The translations under genes and the position numbers were made by a program. DNA of 64,000 nt, taken from assembly GCA_964601085.1 (NCBI GenBank), contig CAZRLN010000006.1, positions 1 through 64,000 on the forward strand, in the 5' to 3' direction. Of this stretch, positions 1-9,190 are shown one piece after another. Source of the DNA: UBA1444 sp964601085. Lineage in GTDB: Bacteria; Bacillota; Negativicutes; UBA1444. Within the stretch, counting starts at the first letter, position 1; each line of letters opens with the position of its first letter. The notes under the pieces are model-generated. The model saw only the letters and a list, made by a program, of their open reading frames with translations. It had not been told where the DNA came from and searched no databases.

Positions 1-139
1 CCACCAAAGTAAAACGGCGGTCCGGCAGAGCCGTCCGCAGTTTTCGGATGAGCGGGGTGGACATGAGCAAGTCGCCCAGATGGTCGGTGCGCAGAATTAA
101 CACGTTCCGCACCTTGGCGAAATCCACCGGCTGACTCAT
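1..139 (-). CDS. Glycosyltransferase family 9 (heptosyltransferase-like), N-terminal part only
   Basis: Reading leftward from an ATG at 139, the frame stays open to the window edge and gives about 46 residues. It begins MSQPVDFAKVRNVLILRTDHLGD and continues into LLMSTPLIRKLR, which is the typical first beta-alpha unit of GT9 enzymes such as WaaC, WaaF and RfaQ. The same RTDHLGD/KLDHLGD/KMDHIGD signature starts the two other GT9 genes of this operon. The start overlaps the stop of the upstream GT2 gene by four bases, so it is translated as part of the same minus-strand operon. Family members transfer heptose or other sugars from ADP-sugars in LPS core synthesis on the cytoplasmic face of the inner membrane. 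The exact sugar cannot be told from this fragment. Confidence 0.85.
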   Translation of the reverse strand, partial: MSQPVDFAKVRNVLILRTDHLGDLLMSTPLIRKLRTALPDRRFTLV

Positions 140-1026
140 GGTTGCCGGTCCTTGTAACCGCACAGGTAATAATATTGCCGCGTGAACTCCTGGCCCCAAC
201 GGGTTTTCCAGAGCTTCGAGCGCAGTTTGGACCGCCAGGAAGGAACCTGGCAGATCAGGGCGTGGATTCCCAGCGTGACCGGGTTGACGCCGAGCCGTAG
301 CAGCACAGAACGGTCCTGGTGCTTGTTGTAGAAGCGCCGGGTCGCCACGCCGGAGTGCCATTTCTTGTCGCAGCGCTCCTCGAACGGGACCGGGTGCCAG
401 TGGTAATTGACGGCTTTGGCATTGTACCGGATCGGATAGCCGGCCTTCTGCAGACGGTAGCCAAGTTCCAGATCCTCATGCCCGTACACCGTGAAGTTTT
501 CGTCGAATCCGCCGACATCCAGCAGGGCCTGGCGCGGCGCCGACGCATTGCCGGTCAGGAAAAACAGCCAGGACATCTCCTTGTCATTGCGGCCATGCAA
601 GTGGCGGCCCTTGTCGTAGGGATTGTCCCGCACCTCTTCGTACTCTTCGTAGGTATTGACCTGTACTTCCAGACCGACCACCGCCGAATGCGGCCGGGCG
701 CGGTGCAGACGCAGATGCTCCTCCAGTAGATTCGGCGAGGCCAGAATGTCCGCGTCGGTGAACAGCACGAACTCGCCGGTCGCTTCCCGGATCCCCGCAT
801 TGCGGGCGCCGCTGCGGCCCCGGTTTTCGGCGGGGCGGATATGGCGGAGGTTGGGGATCGCCAATTCCGCCAGCAGCTCATCGGTGCCATCGGTCGAACC
901 GGAATCGCACAAGAGAAGTTCATATTGGTCGGCCGGCAGCGTCTGGTTCGCCAATAACGGCAACACTCGCTCCAGGGTTTCCCGGCGATTGAAAGTCGGA
1001 ATGACGACGCTGATCACGGGGGTCAT
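136..1026 (-). CDS. Glycosyltransferase family 2 (GT-A)
   Basis: This 296-residue protein starts MTPVISVVIPTFNR, the standard GT2 nucleotide-sugar binding strand. The metal-binding DAD is at about 91-93, the GNAS acceptor-loop motif at about 159-162 and the catalytic HED at about 183-185. The C-terminal third resembles the galactosyltransferase-type C-terminal domain. No membrane segment is evident, so it probably acts on a lipid-linked acceptor from the cytosol. I chose the ATG at 1026, not an upstream in-frame start, because it gives the canonical N-terminus and overlaps the preceding stop as ATGA. It lies between a GT9 gene and a second GT2 gene, which points to LPS core or oligosaccharide assembly. 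The donor sugar is unknown. Confidence 0.88.
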   Translation of the reverse strand: MTPVISVVIPTFNRRETLERVLPLLANQTLPADQYELLLCDSGSTDGTDELLAELAIPNLRHIRPAENRGRSGARNAGIREATGEFVLFTDADILASPNLLEEHLRLHRARPHSAVVGLEVQVNTYEEYEEVRDNPYDKGRHLHGRNDKEMSWLFFLTGNASAPRQALLDVGGFDENFTVYGHEDLELGYRLQKAGYPIRYNAKAVNYHWHPVPFEERCDKKWHSGVATRRFYNKHQDRSVLLRLGVNPVTLGIHALICQVPSWRSKLRSKLWKTRWGQEFTRQYYYLCGYKDRQP

Positions 1027-1934
1027 GGCGCAACACCCGGTTTGGTGCTGTCGCCCTTGCGCACCACGTCGAAAAAGCGGAAACTGCACAATATGCGGGC
1101 GCACCACCAGGTCCAGCCCGTGAGCGGCCCTTCCGGCGCGTTGTCGACTCCACTTTGGAATACGGAGCGAAACGGCCGCAGCAGAAGGTCCAGACCCATC
1201 CGGAAGCAAGTGATGCCCGTCGCCATGCGGGAACGGATTCCCGGGCGCTTTTTGATGTAAATCAGGGCGCTGCGCGCGCTGGACTCCGCCTGCCGCAGCA
1301 TTCCCGGCAGATCCTTTTTCTGTTTGGGCGGCTTATAGTGGGAAACGATGGCCTTGTCCGTGATATAGCGTTTCAAACCCAGCTTTTTCAGGCGATAACC
1401 AAGCTCCATGTCTTCCCAGCCGTACTCGCGGAAATCTTCGTCGAAGCCGCCCACTTCATCCACGAACTTTTTCCGGACCGATACGTTGCTGGTCCAGAAA
1501 AAAGAACGGGAATAGTCGGCCATGACGTATTTGCGCGGCCCCTGCGGATCCAGTTCCTCGATATGGTTGACCCAGCCCATGACCACGGCGTTCGGGTACT
1601 GTTCGTGCAGCACCAGATGCTCTTTCAACAATGCCATATCGGCGAAGGTGTCGTCATCCATGAACAGGATGATCTCGCCTTCGCAGTTGCGGATTCCCAG
1701 ATTGCGTGCCCGTGAAAGGCCGTCATTCGGTTTGGTCAGGACTTTCAGGCGACAGGGCGCCTTTTCTGCCAGTTCGCGGGCCATTGCCAGCGAATTATCC
1801 GTGCTGCCGTCATCGACAAACACGATTTCATAGGCGTCTTTCGGGAAATCCTGGGCAAACAAGGCTTCCAATGCGCGCTTGAGCAAATGCCACCGGTTGT
1901 AACTGCAAATCTGAATACTGAATTTAATGGGCAT
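1023..1934 (-). CDS. Glycosyltransferase family 2 (GT-A)
   Basis: This 303-residue GT2 protein begins MPIKFSIQICSYNRW. It carries DDGSTDNS at about 41-48, the metal-binding DDD at about 93-95 and WED at about 173-175. It is clearly related to the next gene downstream but not identical, so the pair may be an old duplication with different donors. A strong ribosome binding site (GGAAGAAGG on the minus strand, just upstream of 1934) decides the start, although an in-frame start exists at 1976. The start overlaps the end of the upstream GT9 gene by 11 bases and its own stop overlaps the next start by four. It is probably cytoplasmic and acts in LPS core or O-chain assembly. The substrate is not known. 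Confidence 0.87.
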   Translation of the reverse strand: MPIKFSIQICSYNRWHLLKRALEALFAQDFPKDAYEIVFVDDGSTDNSLAMARELAEKAPCRLKVLTKPNDGLSRARNLGIRNCEGEIILFMDDDTFADMALLKEHLVLHEQYPNAVVMGWVNHIEELDPQGPRKYVMADYSRSFFWTSNVSVRKKFVDEVGGFDEDFREYGWEDMELGYRLKKLGLKRYITDKAIVSHYKPPKQKKDLPGMLRQAESSARSALIYIKKRPGIRSRMATGITCFRMGLDLLLRPFRSVFQSGVDNAPEGPLTGWTWWCARILCSFRFFDVVRKGDSTKPGVAP

Positions 1935-2991
1935 TCGATACCTTCTTCCATAAATACATTGCAGCAGACGCCACATCGATCACATGTTTCTCCACGTTGC
2001 CTTGGGTAGGGGCGTCAGGGCGGACGACATTACAGTGTAAAATGTTCCAAGATTCCCAACACGGTTGCATGTGCATCAATGATTCTTCAAAAATGCTAAT
2101 AACAGGAATTCCCATTGCGGCCGAAACATGAACTGCGCCGGCATCCCGTGAAAGAGAAAATAAACAGTGGGAGAACAGTCCGGCCCAAATACGGAGCGGA
2201 AGACGAGATAACGTGTGACAGCAAGCAGGGAGTAGCGGCGAAACGGCATTTAGCAGCGCATCTTCGCCGGGACCAGCGACGACAAGAATTTTGCAGTTCG
2301 GTACGGTTCCGCCCAATTGACTCGCAATTTTGGCGATGTGTTCTTTGGGCCAACCGCGATTAATAGTTTTGTTAGGTATATTATACATAATAAGAGGTTT
2401 ATTCATCAGCCCCAGCGAGGACAAAATTTTCTCCGACTGAAGCTTTTCGTCGGGTGATAAGAAAATTCGGGTATTCATCAAATCGGGAGGAATTTCCGGA
2501 AGACTGAGCAGGTTTATCCGTTCCAGAAGACGGATATTGTTGATCACTTCATGTTCGAGATTCGAATCCATTGTTGGGTGAGCAAATTTATGGGTCATTC
2601 GGTGCCATGTTTTAATCATTGAGAATGGACGATCTTTATAAAAATAGCCGGCGCGAATCGGCGCTCCTGAAAGATACGCCAATAGTATGGCTTCATCCCG
2701 AGTATCAAGGCAAATCGCTACATCGGGTCTCCCAATCTTTTGTTGTAACCACTCTGCTTTTTGTTGATTGGAGGAAAACTGGGCCCTGTCGTATACCAGA
2801 ATTTGATCGACGGCTGGATTTTGACGCAGAACAGGTTCCACGGCTCCAAGGCATATTGCCTGGATTCTCGCTTCGGGATACTTGTATCGCAGAGCCGCAA
2901 AAGTCGGGGTGGCCCAAAGCATATCTCCCAGATGATCCAGTTTTATGACCAGAATGTTATGCAATGAACCAATTTTGACATCGGATTTCAA
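1924..2991 (-). CDS. Glycosyltransferase family 9 (heptosyltransferase-like)
   Basis: This 355-residue protein has the GT9 layout. NILVIKLDHLGDMLWATP lies near residue 12, and the C-terminal half has the nucleotide-binding stretch ending in SRDAGAVHVSAAMGIPVISIFEES. That stretch corresponds to the conserved D-x-G-x-x-H-x-A-A-x-G motif of ADP-heptose transferases. Known relatives build the LPS inner core or add related sugars. Its base composition is somewhat more AT-rich than that of its neighbours. The start overlaps the previous stop as ATGA, so it is translationally coupled. Genuine heptose transfer is likely but unproven, because no ADP-heptose synthesis gene is in view. Confidence 0.87.
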   Translation of the reverse strand: MKSDVKIGSLHNILVIKLDHLGDMLWATPTFAALRYKYPEARIQAICLGAVEPVLRQNPAVDQILVYDRAQFSSNQQKAEWLQQKIGRPDVAICLDTRDEAILLAYLSGAPIRAGYFYKDRPFSMIKTWHRMTHKFAHPTMDSNLEHEVINNIRLLERINLLSLPEIPPDLMNTRIFLSPDEKLQSEKILSSLGLMNKPLIMYNIPNKTINRGWPKEHIAKIASQLGGTVPNCKILVVAGPGEDALLNAVSPLLPACCHTLSRLPLRIWAGLFSHCLFSLSRDAGAVHVSAAMGIPVISIFEESLMHMQPCWESWNILHCNVVRPDAPTQGNVEKHVIDVASAAMYLWKKVSNAH

Positions 2992-4022
2992 TATTGCGGT
3001 CCACTCCTCTCCAAGAAACGTTTGTACTGGGAAAGAATTTCATCGGGTTCAATCTCATTGGTCTTTTGTTCCACTATTGCGGCATTTTTTCCCCAGGGTC
3101 CCCAGCGTTGGACGCAGTACGCAAAACTTTTGTCCGGGAAAATATCGACCGTCGGCGTGCCGACGGCATCGGCCAGATGGACGACACCGGTGTCCCAGGA
3201 GACCAACAGCCGGACTTGCGAAAGCAAGGCCGCCATGTCGGTCAACTTCAGCCCGGTAACGACCGGAACACCGATTGTCGACAATGCTTCGCGGTACGTC
3301 GGCAAAAACGGTTCTTCCGAAGGGCCGGCGGTCACGACCCAACCGATCGCCGGACAAAGACGCTGCAGACGTTCCGCCAGTACGGTGAAGGCCGGCGCAT
3401 TCCAGCCATGCTGAAAAGATTTGCTGCAGAGATGGAGGACGGCGAATTGCCGGCAATCGGGATGCAGCTTTTGCAGCCGGGCTAGAGCATCTTCCCGCGC
3501 CGCCGCGCTGATCGGGAAAAACAGCGACGGATTCTCCGGGATTGGCGTCCCGTATTTTTCAAGCAAACCGAGCATCGTCGGCACTTCATGCGGCAGGGGC
3601 CGCCCGGCGCGGGCGGCGGCATCCGCCGGATGCGGAAAGCTGCGCGTCAAGAAGAGCGGGCGGGTGACGGTGCGAAGCAGGCTGCCTTGATAGGCATAGC
3701 CGATCCGTTCGCGGGCGCCCGACAGAAACGCCAAATGATTGATCTTGTCCACCGGCCCGAACACGAACGCCACGTCATAGGACTGTCGGCGCAAGCGCTG
3801 GATGATCCCCCAACGACTAGATAACGAAAGATTAGTGTCGTATTCAATGATTTGGGACAGATCGGCGACATGACGGAATGCTTCGGCCAGATACGGTGTG
3901 CACAACATGTCGATTTTGGCGTCGGGATACGCCTCGCGCAACGCCCGAATCGCCGGAAACGACCACAAGGCGTCGCCGATGTGATCCATTTTGAGCAGCA
4001 GGATTTTTGTCAGCCGGTTCAT
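2988..4022 (-). CDS. Glycosyltransferase family 9 (heptosyltransferase-like)
   Basis: The third GT9 member of the operon has 344 residues and starts MNRLTKILLLKMDHIGDALWSFP. Its C-terminal motif is WDTGVVHLADAVGTPTVDIFP, the family's donor-binding signature. The length is typical of heptosyltransferases (about 330-360 residues). Its ATG overlaps the stop of the upstream GT4 gene by four bases and its stop overlaps the next start, so the whole block behaves as one transcript. Three different GT9 enzymes in a row suggest an extended heptose or heptose-like chain in the LPS core. The order of action cannot be read from the sequence. Confidence 0.88.
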   Translation of the reverse strand: MNRLTKILLLKMDHIGDALWSFPAIRALREAYPDAKIDMLCTPYLAEAFRHVADLSQIIEYDTNLSLSSRWGIIQRLRRQSYDVAFVFGPVDKINHLAFLSGARERIGYAYQGSLLRTVTRPLFLTRSFPHPADAAARAGRPLPHEVPTMLGLLEKYGTPIPENPSLFFPISAAAREDALARLQKLHPDCRQFAVLHLCSKSFQHGWNAPAFTVLAERLQRLCPAIGWVVTAGPSEEPFLPTYREALSTIGVPVVTGLKLTDMAALLSQVRLLVSWDTGVVHLADAVGTPTVDIFPDKSFAYCVQRWGPWGKNAAIVEQKTNEIEPDEILSQYKRFLERSGPQY

Positions 4023-5110
4023 CGGGACTCCCCCCGCAACACGGACTCATAGGCCAGGTTCAAAGCTTGCGCCGCCAACGGCCAGGTGAACTGCCGCTGA
4101 ATCCTGTCGGCCAGTCGCCGGTTGTAAGGAGCCGCCGAGGCAGATTCCACCGTGGTGCGGATATCCACCGGCGAGGCCGGATCACAGACCCAGGCGTCAT
4201 CCTCAAAATATTCCCGCCAAGGCGCGCGGTCGGTCGTCACCACGTTGCAACCGCACATTGCGGCCTCCAGACTGACCAGACCGGTATTTTCCCACCAACT
4301 GCCCAGAATATGGACCTTGGCCGCTTTCATTGCGCTGAACACCTGGGCCTGCGGCAACCCTTCAATGAACAGGGTTTTCGGAATCCGTTCGCCCGCCCGC
4401 CGGCAAGCGTCGAAATAAGGCCGCTGATACGACGGCACGCCGCCGATGAACACTACCGGCGTCGACAGACCGGCGAGAGCCCGGGCGATGCCCAGTTGAT
4501 TCTTGCGTTCCTCGAAACGTCCCACGCACAGCACGAAGTCGCGCAGCCCATACTGCTGCGCGAACCAACTGGCGTCCGCGGCATCGATATCGTCAAAATC
4601 CACGGCGTTGTATACGACCGAAAACTTTTCCGGCGGTTGGTCGAAGTCCCGTTGCAGTTCCAATGCTTCGCCCCGGGAGTTGGGCAGGATACGTTTTGCC
4701 AGAGACAGTACTTCCCGCTGCCGGTCGATTTCGCCGGACATCTTTCGCCGTTTGTGGGCGGCGTAGCGGCGGAACGCCTCATCACGCGGCAGTACGGCGC
4801 GAGTCAGACGATGAAAAAGCGAATGCGAAGTTTCGAAGAAAAATTCGAGCGGGTTCCAGTAATTCGTCGTGATGACGAACGGGAGGCCCTTCGCTGTGGC
4901 CTGATGGGCCTGGGCGGTCATGGAATCGACATCGAACAGATTGAACACATGGACGAGGGCGCAATTTTCCGGGGCAATATCGGCCGGATTCGGGGATATT
5001 GTTACTTCAACACCGCATTCGGCGAGATATTTTTGCATTTTCAGCAATTGCACCGTATCGCCGCCGGGAACTTCAAAGATCTGCGGTCGGCAGGCAAACA
5101 AGACTTTCAT
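4019..5110 (-). CDS. Glycosyltransferase family 4 (GT-B)
   Basis: This is the first gene of the minus-strand operon, with 363 residues. The N-terminus is MKVLFACRPQIFEVPGGDTVQLL, with the glycine-rich acceptor loop of GT4 enzymes. NSRGEALELQRDF and CVGRFEERKNQLGIARAL mark the inter-domain region, and ENTGLVSLEAAMCGCNVVTTD carries the E-x7-E retaining glycosyltransferase motif. I chose the ATG at 5110, preceded by GGGAGA on the minus strand, over an in-frame start at 5167 that would add a non-conserved tail. It probably transfers a hexose in the cytoplasm. The donor is unknown. Confidence 0.87.
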   Translation of the reverse strand: MKVLFACRPQIFEVPGGDTVQLLKMQKYLAECGVEVTISPNPADIAPENCALVHVFNLFDVDSMTAQAHQATAKGLPFVITTNYWNPLEFFFETSHSLFHRLTRAVLPRDEAFRRYAAHKRRKMSGEIDRQREVLSLAKRILPNSRGEALELQRDFDQPPEKFSVVYNAVDFDDIDAADASWFAQQYGLRDFVLCVGRFEERKNQLGIARALAGLSTPVVFIGGVPSYQRPYFDACRRAGERIPKTLFIEGLPQAQVFSAMKAAKVHILGSWWENTGLVSLEAAMCGCNVVTTDRAPWREYFEDDAWVCDPASPVDIRTTVESASAAPYNRRLADRIQRQFTWPLAAQALNLAYESVLRGESR

Positions 5111-5391
5111 GCACTTATTTCTCCCACAGGATACTTCAAGGATTCGATTTGCTGGTAACTGGGCCATTATTTTCCAGATGGAACAAATCTACAATATGGC
5201 CACGTCAAAATGGCAAAACATTTGACAAGGGAGCAACCACTCTGCCGGAAACAATTCAAGATTACGATATCACAGTCGGATAGTCAAATCAATCCAAGTC
5301 CCGAAAAACAACCGACTCGCATGCAACATCGCTTCATAGCCAAAAGAGAACCCGTGTGATACAATATTTTTAAAATTTTGCTGAAAAAATC
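5111..5391. promoter_or_regulatory. Divergent intergenic region with an extended -10 promoter for the plus-strand genes
   Basis: These 281 bases separate the minus-strand glycosyltransferase operon from the plus-strand ligase operon, so they must hold promoters in both directions. On the plus strand, TGATACAAT at 5357-5365 fits an extended -10 element (TGn followed by TACAAT), and it lies about 26 bases before the first plus-strand ATG. No convincing -35 was seen for it. No clear minus-strand promoter was identified. Confidence 0.45.
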
Positions 5392-6591
5392 ATGCTGAAT
5401 GGGGATAATGCCATTTTGATCGGATTGAAGATACTGGATCAAGGAATATTTTATTTCCTGTCCTTATATTGCCTATTATTCGCGATTTCGGTGCCAGGCT
5501 CCTCTATCGGCATGGATGTGGCGTTGATATTGTTCGCGGCGCGTCTGTTGCGATCACGTCAGGAGTTCAAACCGGACCGCAAATGGCTGGTGCTGGGCGG
5601 AGCGTTTATGTTGGCCATGTTGGTAGCCTCCCTCCAGGGGGTGAATATGAATAAAAGCTTGTTCACTACCTGGCGGGTAGGTTACACCATGCTTTTTCCG
5701 TTTCTGCTGGGCGTCCATGCGGTAGGCAATACGACGCAGCGCAAGCGTTTGTTGGGATTTATCGCCGTTTCCATGACGATCGCCTGCATTTACGAAATTT
5801 ATCTCGGCCTGCAGGGACGCGGGTTGGATGGTGGTTTTTTGGGTCGGCTGCAATTGGCGGGGCAGATCATTCTCGTGCTGCCCCTGTATGTGCTGGGAAT
5901 CGTTGCCGGGCAATGGCGGCAATCTTACGTGAAGCCCCTCCTGAGTATTCTGGCGGCAGTGACCTTCGTGGCACTGGTCTATTCCGGAATACGCGGGGCG
6001 TGGATTGCTCTCGGCGCGGTGGGGGCCTGCCTGTTTGGCATGATTTCGGCCCGCCGCAGTCGCAAGCTTGTCGTGATACTGGTATTGGCCACCGTACTTG
6101 GCGTCATCGTCGCTTCACAACCTGTGCTGACTGAAAAATTTATCACCGGCATGACCATGAAGTCGCAGAGCATTTCCGAGCGATTTTTGATGTGGCGCAG
6201 CGCTTGGAACATGTTTGCCGACCATCCAGTTTTGGGTGTCGGTCCGGCTGGATTCGGCGTTCTTTACGAACCCCAGTACTACCTTCCTGAAGCAAAGGAA
6301 CGAGGCCACACTCATCCGCACAACATTTTTATCCAGACATTGGTAGAGACCGGGATTGTTGGCATCGTGACTTTTGGCATACTCTGGACATATAGCCTGT
6401 ATCGTTTGATCAGTACAGCACGACGCCCTGCCGCCGACTTCTGGCAACAAGCTGCGCCTGTCGCCATGTGTGGTTGGTTGGTTCTGGGGTTGACCGACAA
6501 CATCATGTACTGGTTCCCGGCCAGCTTCCAATTCTTATGGTTTATGGCCGGGGCCGCCTGGAATACCGAGGACAATTTGAGGGAGGCATAA
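5392..6591 (+). CDS. O-antigen ligase/polymerase family membrane protein (WaaL/Wzy type)
   Basis: This 399-residue protein is almost wholly hydrophobic, with about ten or more predicted membrane spans. A long periplasmic-type loop near residues 260-310 ends with GHTHPHNIFIQTLVETGIVG. The H-x-H-N-x-x-x-x-x-x-x-E-x-G pattern is characteristic of the O-antigen ligase domain (Wzy_C). Known members either ligate O-antigen to lipid A-core or polymerise repeat units on the outer face of the inner membrane. Being divergent from the core glycosyltransferase operon and separate from both polysaccharide loci favours the ligase role (inference). The ATG at 5392 lacks a good ribosome binding site. A TTG at 5416 preceded by GGGGAT is an alternative. 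Confidence 0.8.
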   Translation: MLNGDNAILIGLKILDQGIFYFLSLYCLLFAISVPGSSIGMDVALILFAARLLRSRQEFKPDRKWLVLGGAFMLAMLVASLQGVNMNKSLFTTWRVGYTMLFPFLLGVHAVGNTTQRKRLLGFIAVSMTIACIYEIYLGLQGRGLDGGFLGRLQLAGQIILVLPLYVLGIVAGQWRQSYVKPLLSILAAVTFVALVYSGIRGAWIALGAVGACLFGMISARRSRKLVVILVLATVLGVIVASQPVLTEKFITGMTMKSQSISERFLMWRSAWNMFADHPVLGVGPAGFGVLYEPQYYLPEAKERGHTHPHNIFIQTLVETGIVGIVTFGILWTYSLYRLISTARRPAADFWQQAAPVAMCGWLVLGLTDNIMYWFPASFQFLWFMAGAAWNTEDNLREA

Positions 6592-6593
6592 CA

Positions 6594-7934
6594 ATGCGGA
6601 TTTGTATGGTGGGAACCGGGTATGTCGGCCTGGTGTCGGCGGCCTGCTTCGCGGAGCAGGGCAACGAGGTCTGGTGCGTCGACGTGGACAGCGAAAAAGT
6701 GCAGCAACTCCAGAACGGCCACATCCCGATTTTCGAGCCGGGATTGCAGGATCTCGTGAAACGCAACGCCGAGGAAGGCCGCCTGCATTTCACCACGGAA
6801 CTGACGGAAGGCGTGCAAAACAGCCTGTTCGTCTTCATCGCCGTGGGCACGCCCACGCTGGCCGACGGCTCGTCGGATTTGCGATATGTGTTTGACGTCG
6901 CGCGCGGCATCGGCCAATGCATGGACGCCTACCGACTCGTCGTCGTGAAATCGACCGTGCCGGTCGGTACGACGCTCGCTGTCGGCGAGGCGGTCCGTCG
7001 GGAACTGGCGGCGCGTCAGCTCACCGACCTGGAATTCGACGTGGCCTTTTGCCCGGAATTCCTGAAGGAAGGCTCGGCCGTGGATGACTTCATGAAGCCG
7101 GACCGGATCATCATCGGCGCGGAAAACAGCCGCGTCGCCGAATTGCTGAAAGAACTGTACTCGCCGTTCAACATGCGCGAACCCCGCATCCTCACGATGC
7201 GCATCGCCTCGGCGGAACTGAGCAAATACGCCGCCAACTCCATGCTGGCCACCCGCATCAGCTTCATGAACGAGCTGGCTGGCTATTGCGACCTGGTGGG
7301 AGCCGACATCGAGGAGATCCGCCGGGGAATCGGCTCCGACAGCCGGATCGGTTCGGCGTTTCTCTACGCCGGCCTCGGCTACGGCGGTTCCTGTTTCCCG
7401 AAAGACCTGAAAGCCCTCATCGGCAGCGCGGCCAGCCGCGATTACGATTTTTCCATCCTGCGCGCGGTGGAGGAGGTCAACCACCGGCAGCGCGAGCGAT
7501 TGCTGGACAAAGTGCGGCGGCATTTTGACGGCGATCTCGTCGGACGCCGTTTCGCCCTCTGGGGCCTCAGCTTCAAACCGCACACCGACGATATCCGGGA
7601 AGCCCCGGCGATCGACCTGATTCAGGGCCTGCTTGCCGATGGCGCCAGCGTGGCCGCATTCGATCCGGCCGCCGCCGTAAACGTCCGCAAAGCCCTCGGC
7701 GACAACCCGGCGATCCAGTACATGCAGGAGCGGTACGAAGCCCTGCGCGACGCCGACGCCCTAATCCTCGTCACCGAATGGCCGGTGTTCCGCAAGCCGG
7801 ATTTCGACCGGGTGAAGACGCTGCTGAAGCAGCCAGTCATCTTCGATGGCCGCAACCAGTACGATCCGGCGCAACTTGCGCGGCAAGGCTTCACGCTGTA
7901 CTCGATGGGGAGGGGACGGCATGGCGAGAATTGA
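6594..7934 (+). CDS. ugd: UDP-glucose 6-dehydrogenase
   Basis: The protein oxidises UDP-glucose to UDP-glucuronate with two NAD+ in the cytoplasm. It has 446 residues. The Rossmann motif GTGYVG is at 7-12, the bridging-helix signature SAELSKYAANSMLATRISF has Lys near 211, and the catalytic cysteine is C267 in GYGGSCFPKD. The C-terminal UDP-binding domain carries LSFKPHTDDIREAP. The start is fixed by GGGAGG at 6581-6586, seven bases before the ATG. An in-frame ATG at 6468 lies inside the previous gene. The gene overlaps the following epimerase gene by 14 bases, which suggests that its product is passed directly to that enzyme. Confidence 0.95.
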   Translation: MRICMVGTGYVGLVSAACFAEQGNEVWCVDVDSEKVQQLQNGHIPIFEPGLQDLVKRNAEEGRLHFTTELTEGVQNSLFVFIAVGTPTLADGSSDLRYVFDVARGIGQCMDAYRLVVVKSTVPVGTTLAVGEAVRRELAARQLTDLEFDVAFCPEFLKEGSAVDDFMKPDRIIIGAENSRVAELLKELYSPFNMREPRILTMRIASAELSKYAANSMLATRISFMNELAGYCDLVGADIEEIRRGIGSDSRIGSAFLYAGLGYGGSCFPKDLKALIGSAASRDYDFSILRAVEEVNHRQRERLLDKVRRHFDGDLVGRRFALWGLSFKPHTDDIREAPAIDLIQGLLADGASVAAFDPAAAVNVRKALGDNPAIQYMQERYEALRDADALILVTEWPVFRKPDFDRVKTLLKQPVIFDGRNQYDPAQLARQGFTLYSMGRGRHGEN

Positions 7935-8913
7935 AGGCAACGTGCTGGTGACCGGCGCAGCCGGCTTTATTGGCTATTCTGTCTGCCGGCGGCTGCTCTC
8001 GGCCGGCATCGGCGTGACCGGCATCGACAACCTCAATGACTATTACGACCCGGCGTTGAAACAAGCCCGGCTCGATCAGCTGCGCGAGTTCCCCGCCTTT
8101 TCTTTTCGGAAGCTCGACCTGGCCGACCGGGAAGGGATGGAAACGCTGTTCGCCGAGATGAAGCCGGACTATGTCGTTCATCTGGCCGCCCAGGCCGGCG
8201 TGCGCTATTCGGTCGACCATCCGCATGTCTACATCGAAAGCAACCTCCTGGGTTTCCTGAACATTTTGGAAGGCTGCCGTCACACCGGCGTACAGCATCT
8301 GGTGTATGCGTCGTCCAGCTCGGTGTACGGGCTCAACACGAAAATGCCGTTCTCCGTCGCGGATCGGACCGACCGGCCAGCCAGCCTGTATGGCGCAACC
8401 AAAAAGGCCAACGAACTGATGGCCCATTCCTATAGTCATCTGTACGGCATTCCGGCGACCGGCCTGCGTTTTTTCACTGTCTACGGTCCATGGGGCCGTC
8501 CCGACATGGCCACGTTCCTGTTCACCCGGGCCATCCTGGCCGGCCAGCCGATTTCCCTGTTCAATCACGGACAGATGAAACGCGACTTCACCTACATCGA
8601 CGACATCGTCGAAGGCATCATCCGGGTCATGGGGCATGTTCCGACCCGGCCGGAACCGGGCCTGCCTCCCTGCCGCGTCTACAACATCGGCAACGAGAAT
8701 CCGGTGGAACTGGAACGGTTTGTTCGCATCCTCGAAGAACACCTCGGCAAAAAAGCCGTCATCGAGTACCTGCCGATGCAGGCCGGCGATGTCGTGGCGA
8801 CCTATGCCGACGTGCAGGACCTGACCGCCGATGTCGGGTTCCATCCGGGGACGTCGCCCGAAGTTGGCCTGGGAAAATTCGTCGAGTGGTACCGGGAGTA
8901 TTATTGCCGGTAA
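7921..8913 (+). CDS. NAD-dependent epimerase, UDP-glucuronate 4-epimerase-like
   Basis: This 330-residue short-chain dehydrogenase of the extended type starts with VLVTGAAGFIGYSVCRRLL. It has YASSSSVYG at about 129-137 and the catalytic YxxxK as Y157/K161 (SLYGATKKANE). RFFTVYGPWGRPDM is the signature seen in UDP-glucuronate 4-epimerases (CapI, LpsL), which make UDP-galacturonate. Immediate overlap with ugd supports this substrate. The start at 7921 follows GGGGAGGGG and adds no extra tail, unlike an in-frame ATG at 7846. A UDP-glucose 4-epimerase role cannot be excluded from sequence alone. A terminator follows. Confidence 0.88.
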   Translation: MARIEGNVLVTGAAGFIGYSVCRRLLSAGIGVTGIDNLNDYYDPALKQARLDQLREFPAFSFRKLDLADREGMETLFAEMKPDYVVHLAAQAGVRYSVDHPHVYIESNLLGFLNILEGCRHTGVQHLVYASSSSVYGLNTKMPFSVADRTDRPASLYGATKKANELMAHSYSHLYGIPATGLRFFTVYGPWGRPDMATFLFTRAILAGQPISLFNHGQMKRDFTYIDDIVEGIIRVMGHVPTRPEPGLPPCRVYNIGNENPVELERFVRILEEHLGKKAVIEYLPMQAGDVVATYADVQDLTADVGFHPGTSPEVGLGKFVEWYREYYCR

Positions 8914-8967
8914 TCGACAAGCTTCCGATTAAAAAACTTTTTTAAACTGGAAATTTAAATTTTTTTT

Positions 8968-8990
8968 GAGCCGCCTTTTGGCGGCTCTTG
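8968..8990 (+). terminator. Intrinsic terminator after the ugd operon
   Basis: An 8-bp perfect stem (GAGCCGCC at 8968-8975, GGCGGCTC at 8980-8987) with a TTTT loop is followed by a T-rich run. A T-tract also precedes the stem. It closes the ligase-ugd-epimerase operon. Confidence 0.75.
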
Positions 8991-9066
8991 TCGTTCTCTG
9001 ACGCATACTGTCGCCTACGGTGCAAGCAAATTTTTCCATTGGAGGAGATTCTGACGAAAGGCGGGA

Positions 9067-9094
9067 TTGAAATATTTATTCAGAGGGGTAGAAT
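9067..9094 (+). promoter_or_regulatory. Sigma-A-type promoter for the regulator/replication module
   Basis: TTGAAA at 9067-9072 and TAGAAT at 9089-9094 are separated by 16 bases. The pair lies downstream of the terminator and about 100 bases before the XRE regulator start, so it is the likely promoter of the 9191-10953 gene group. The rest of the 8990-9190 gap holds nothing else that I recognise. Confidence 0.5.
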
Positions 9095-9190
9095 AAAAAA
9101 TGGAAAAACAAGAAGGGAAGCGATGGCGGCCAGACAAGCCGCCGGCGGCCGGCAGGGCCGCGGATTTTGATAAAGAAAAGAGGTGACCCC

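Noticed and set aside
9100..9186. 28-codon open frame between the promoter and the XRE gene
   Set aside because: Only a weak ribosome-binding-like GAGGGG precedes it and it overlaps the likely transcription start. The sequence is low-complexity.
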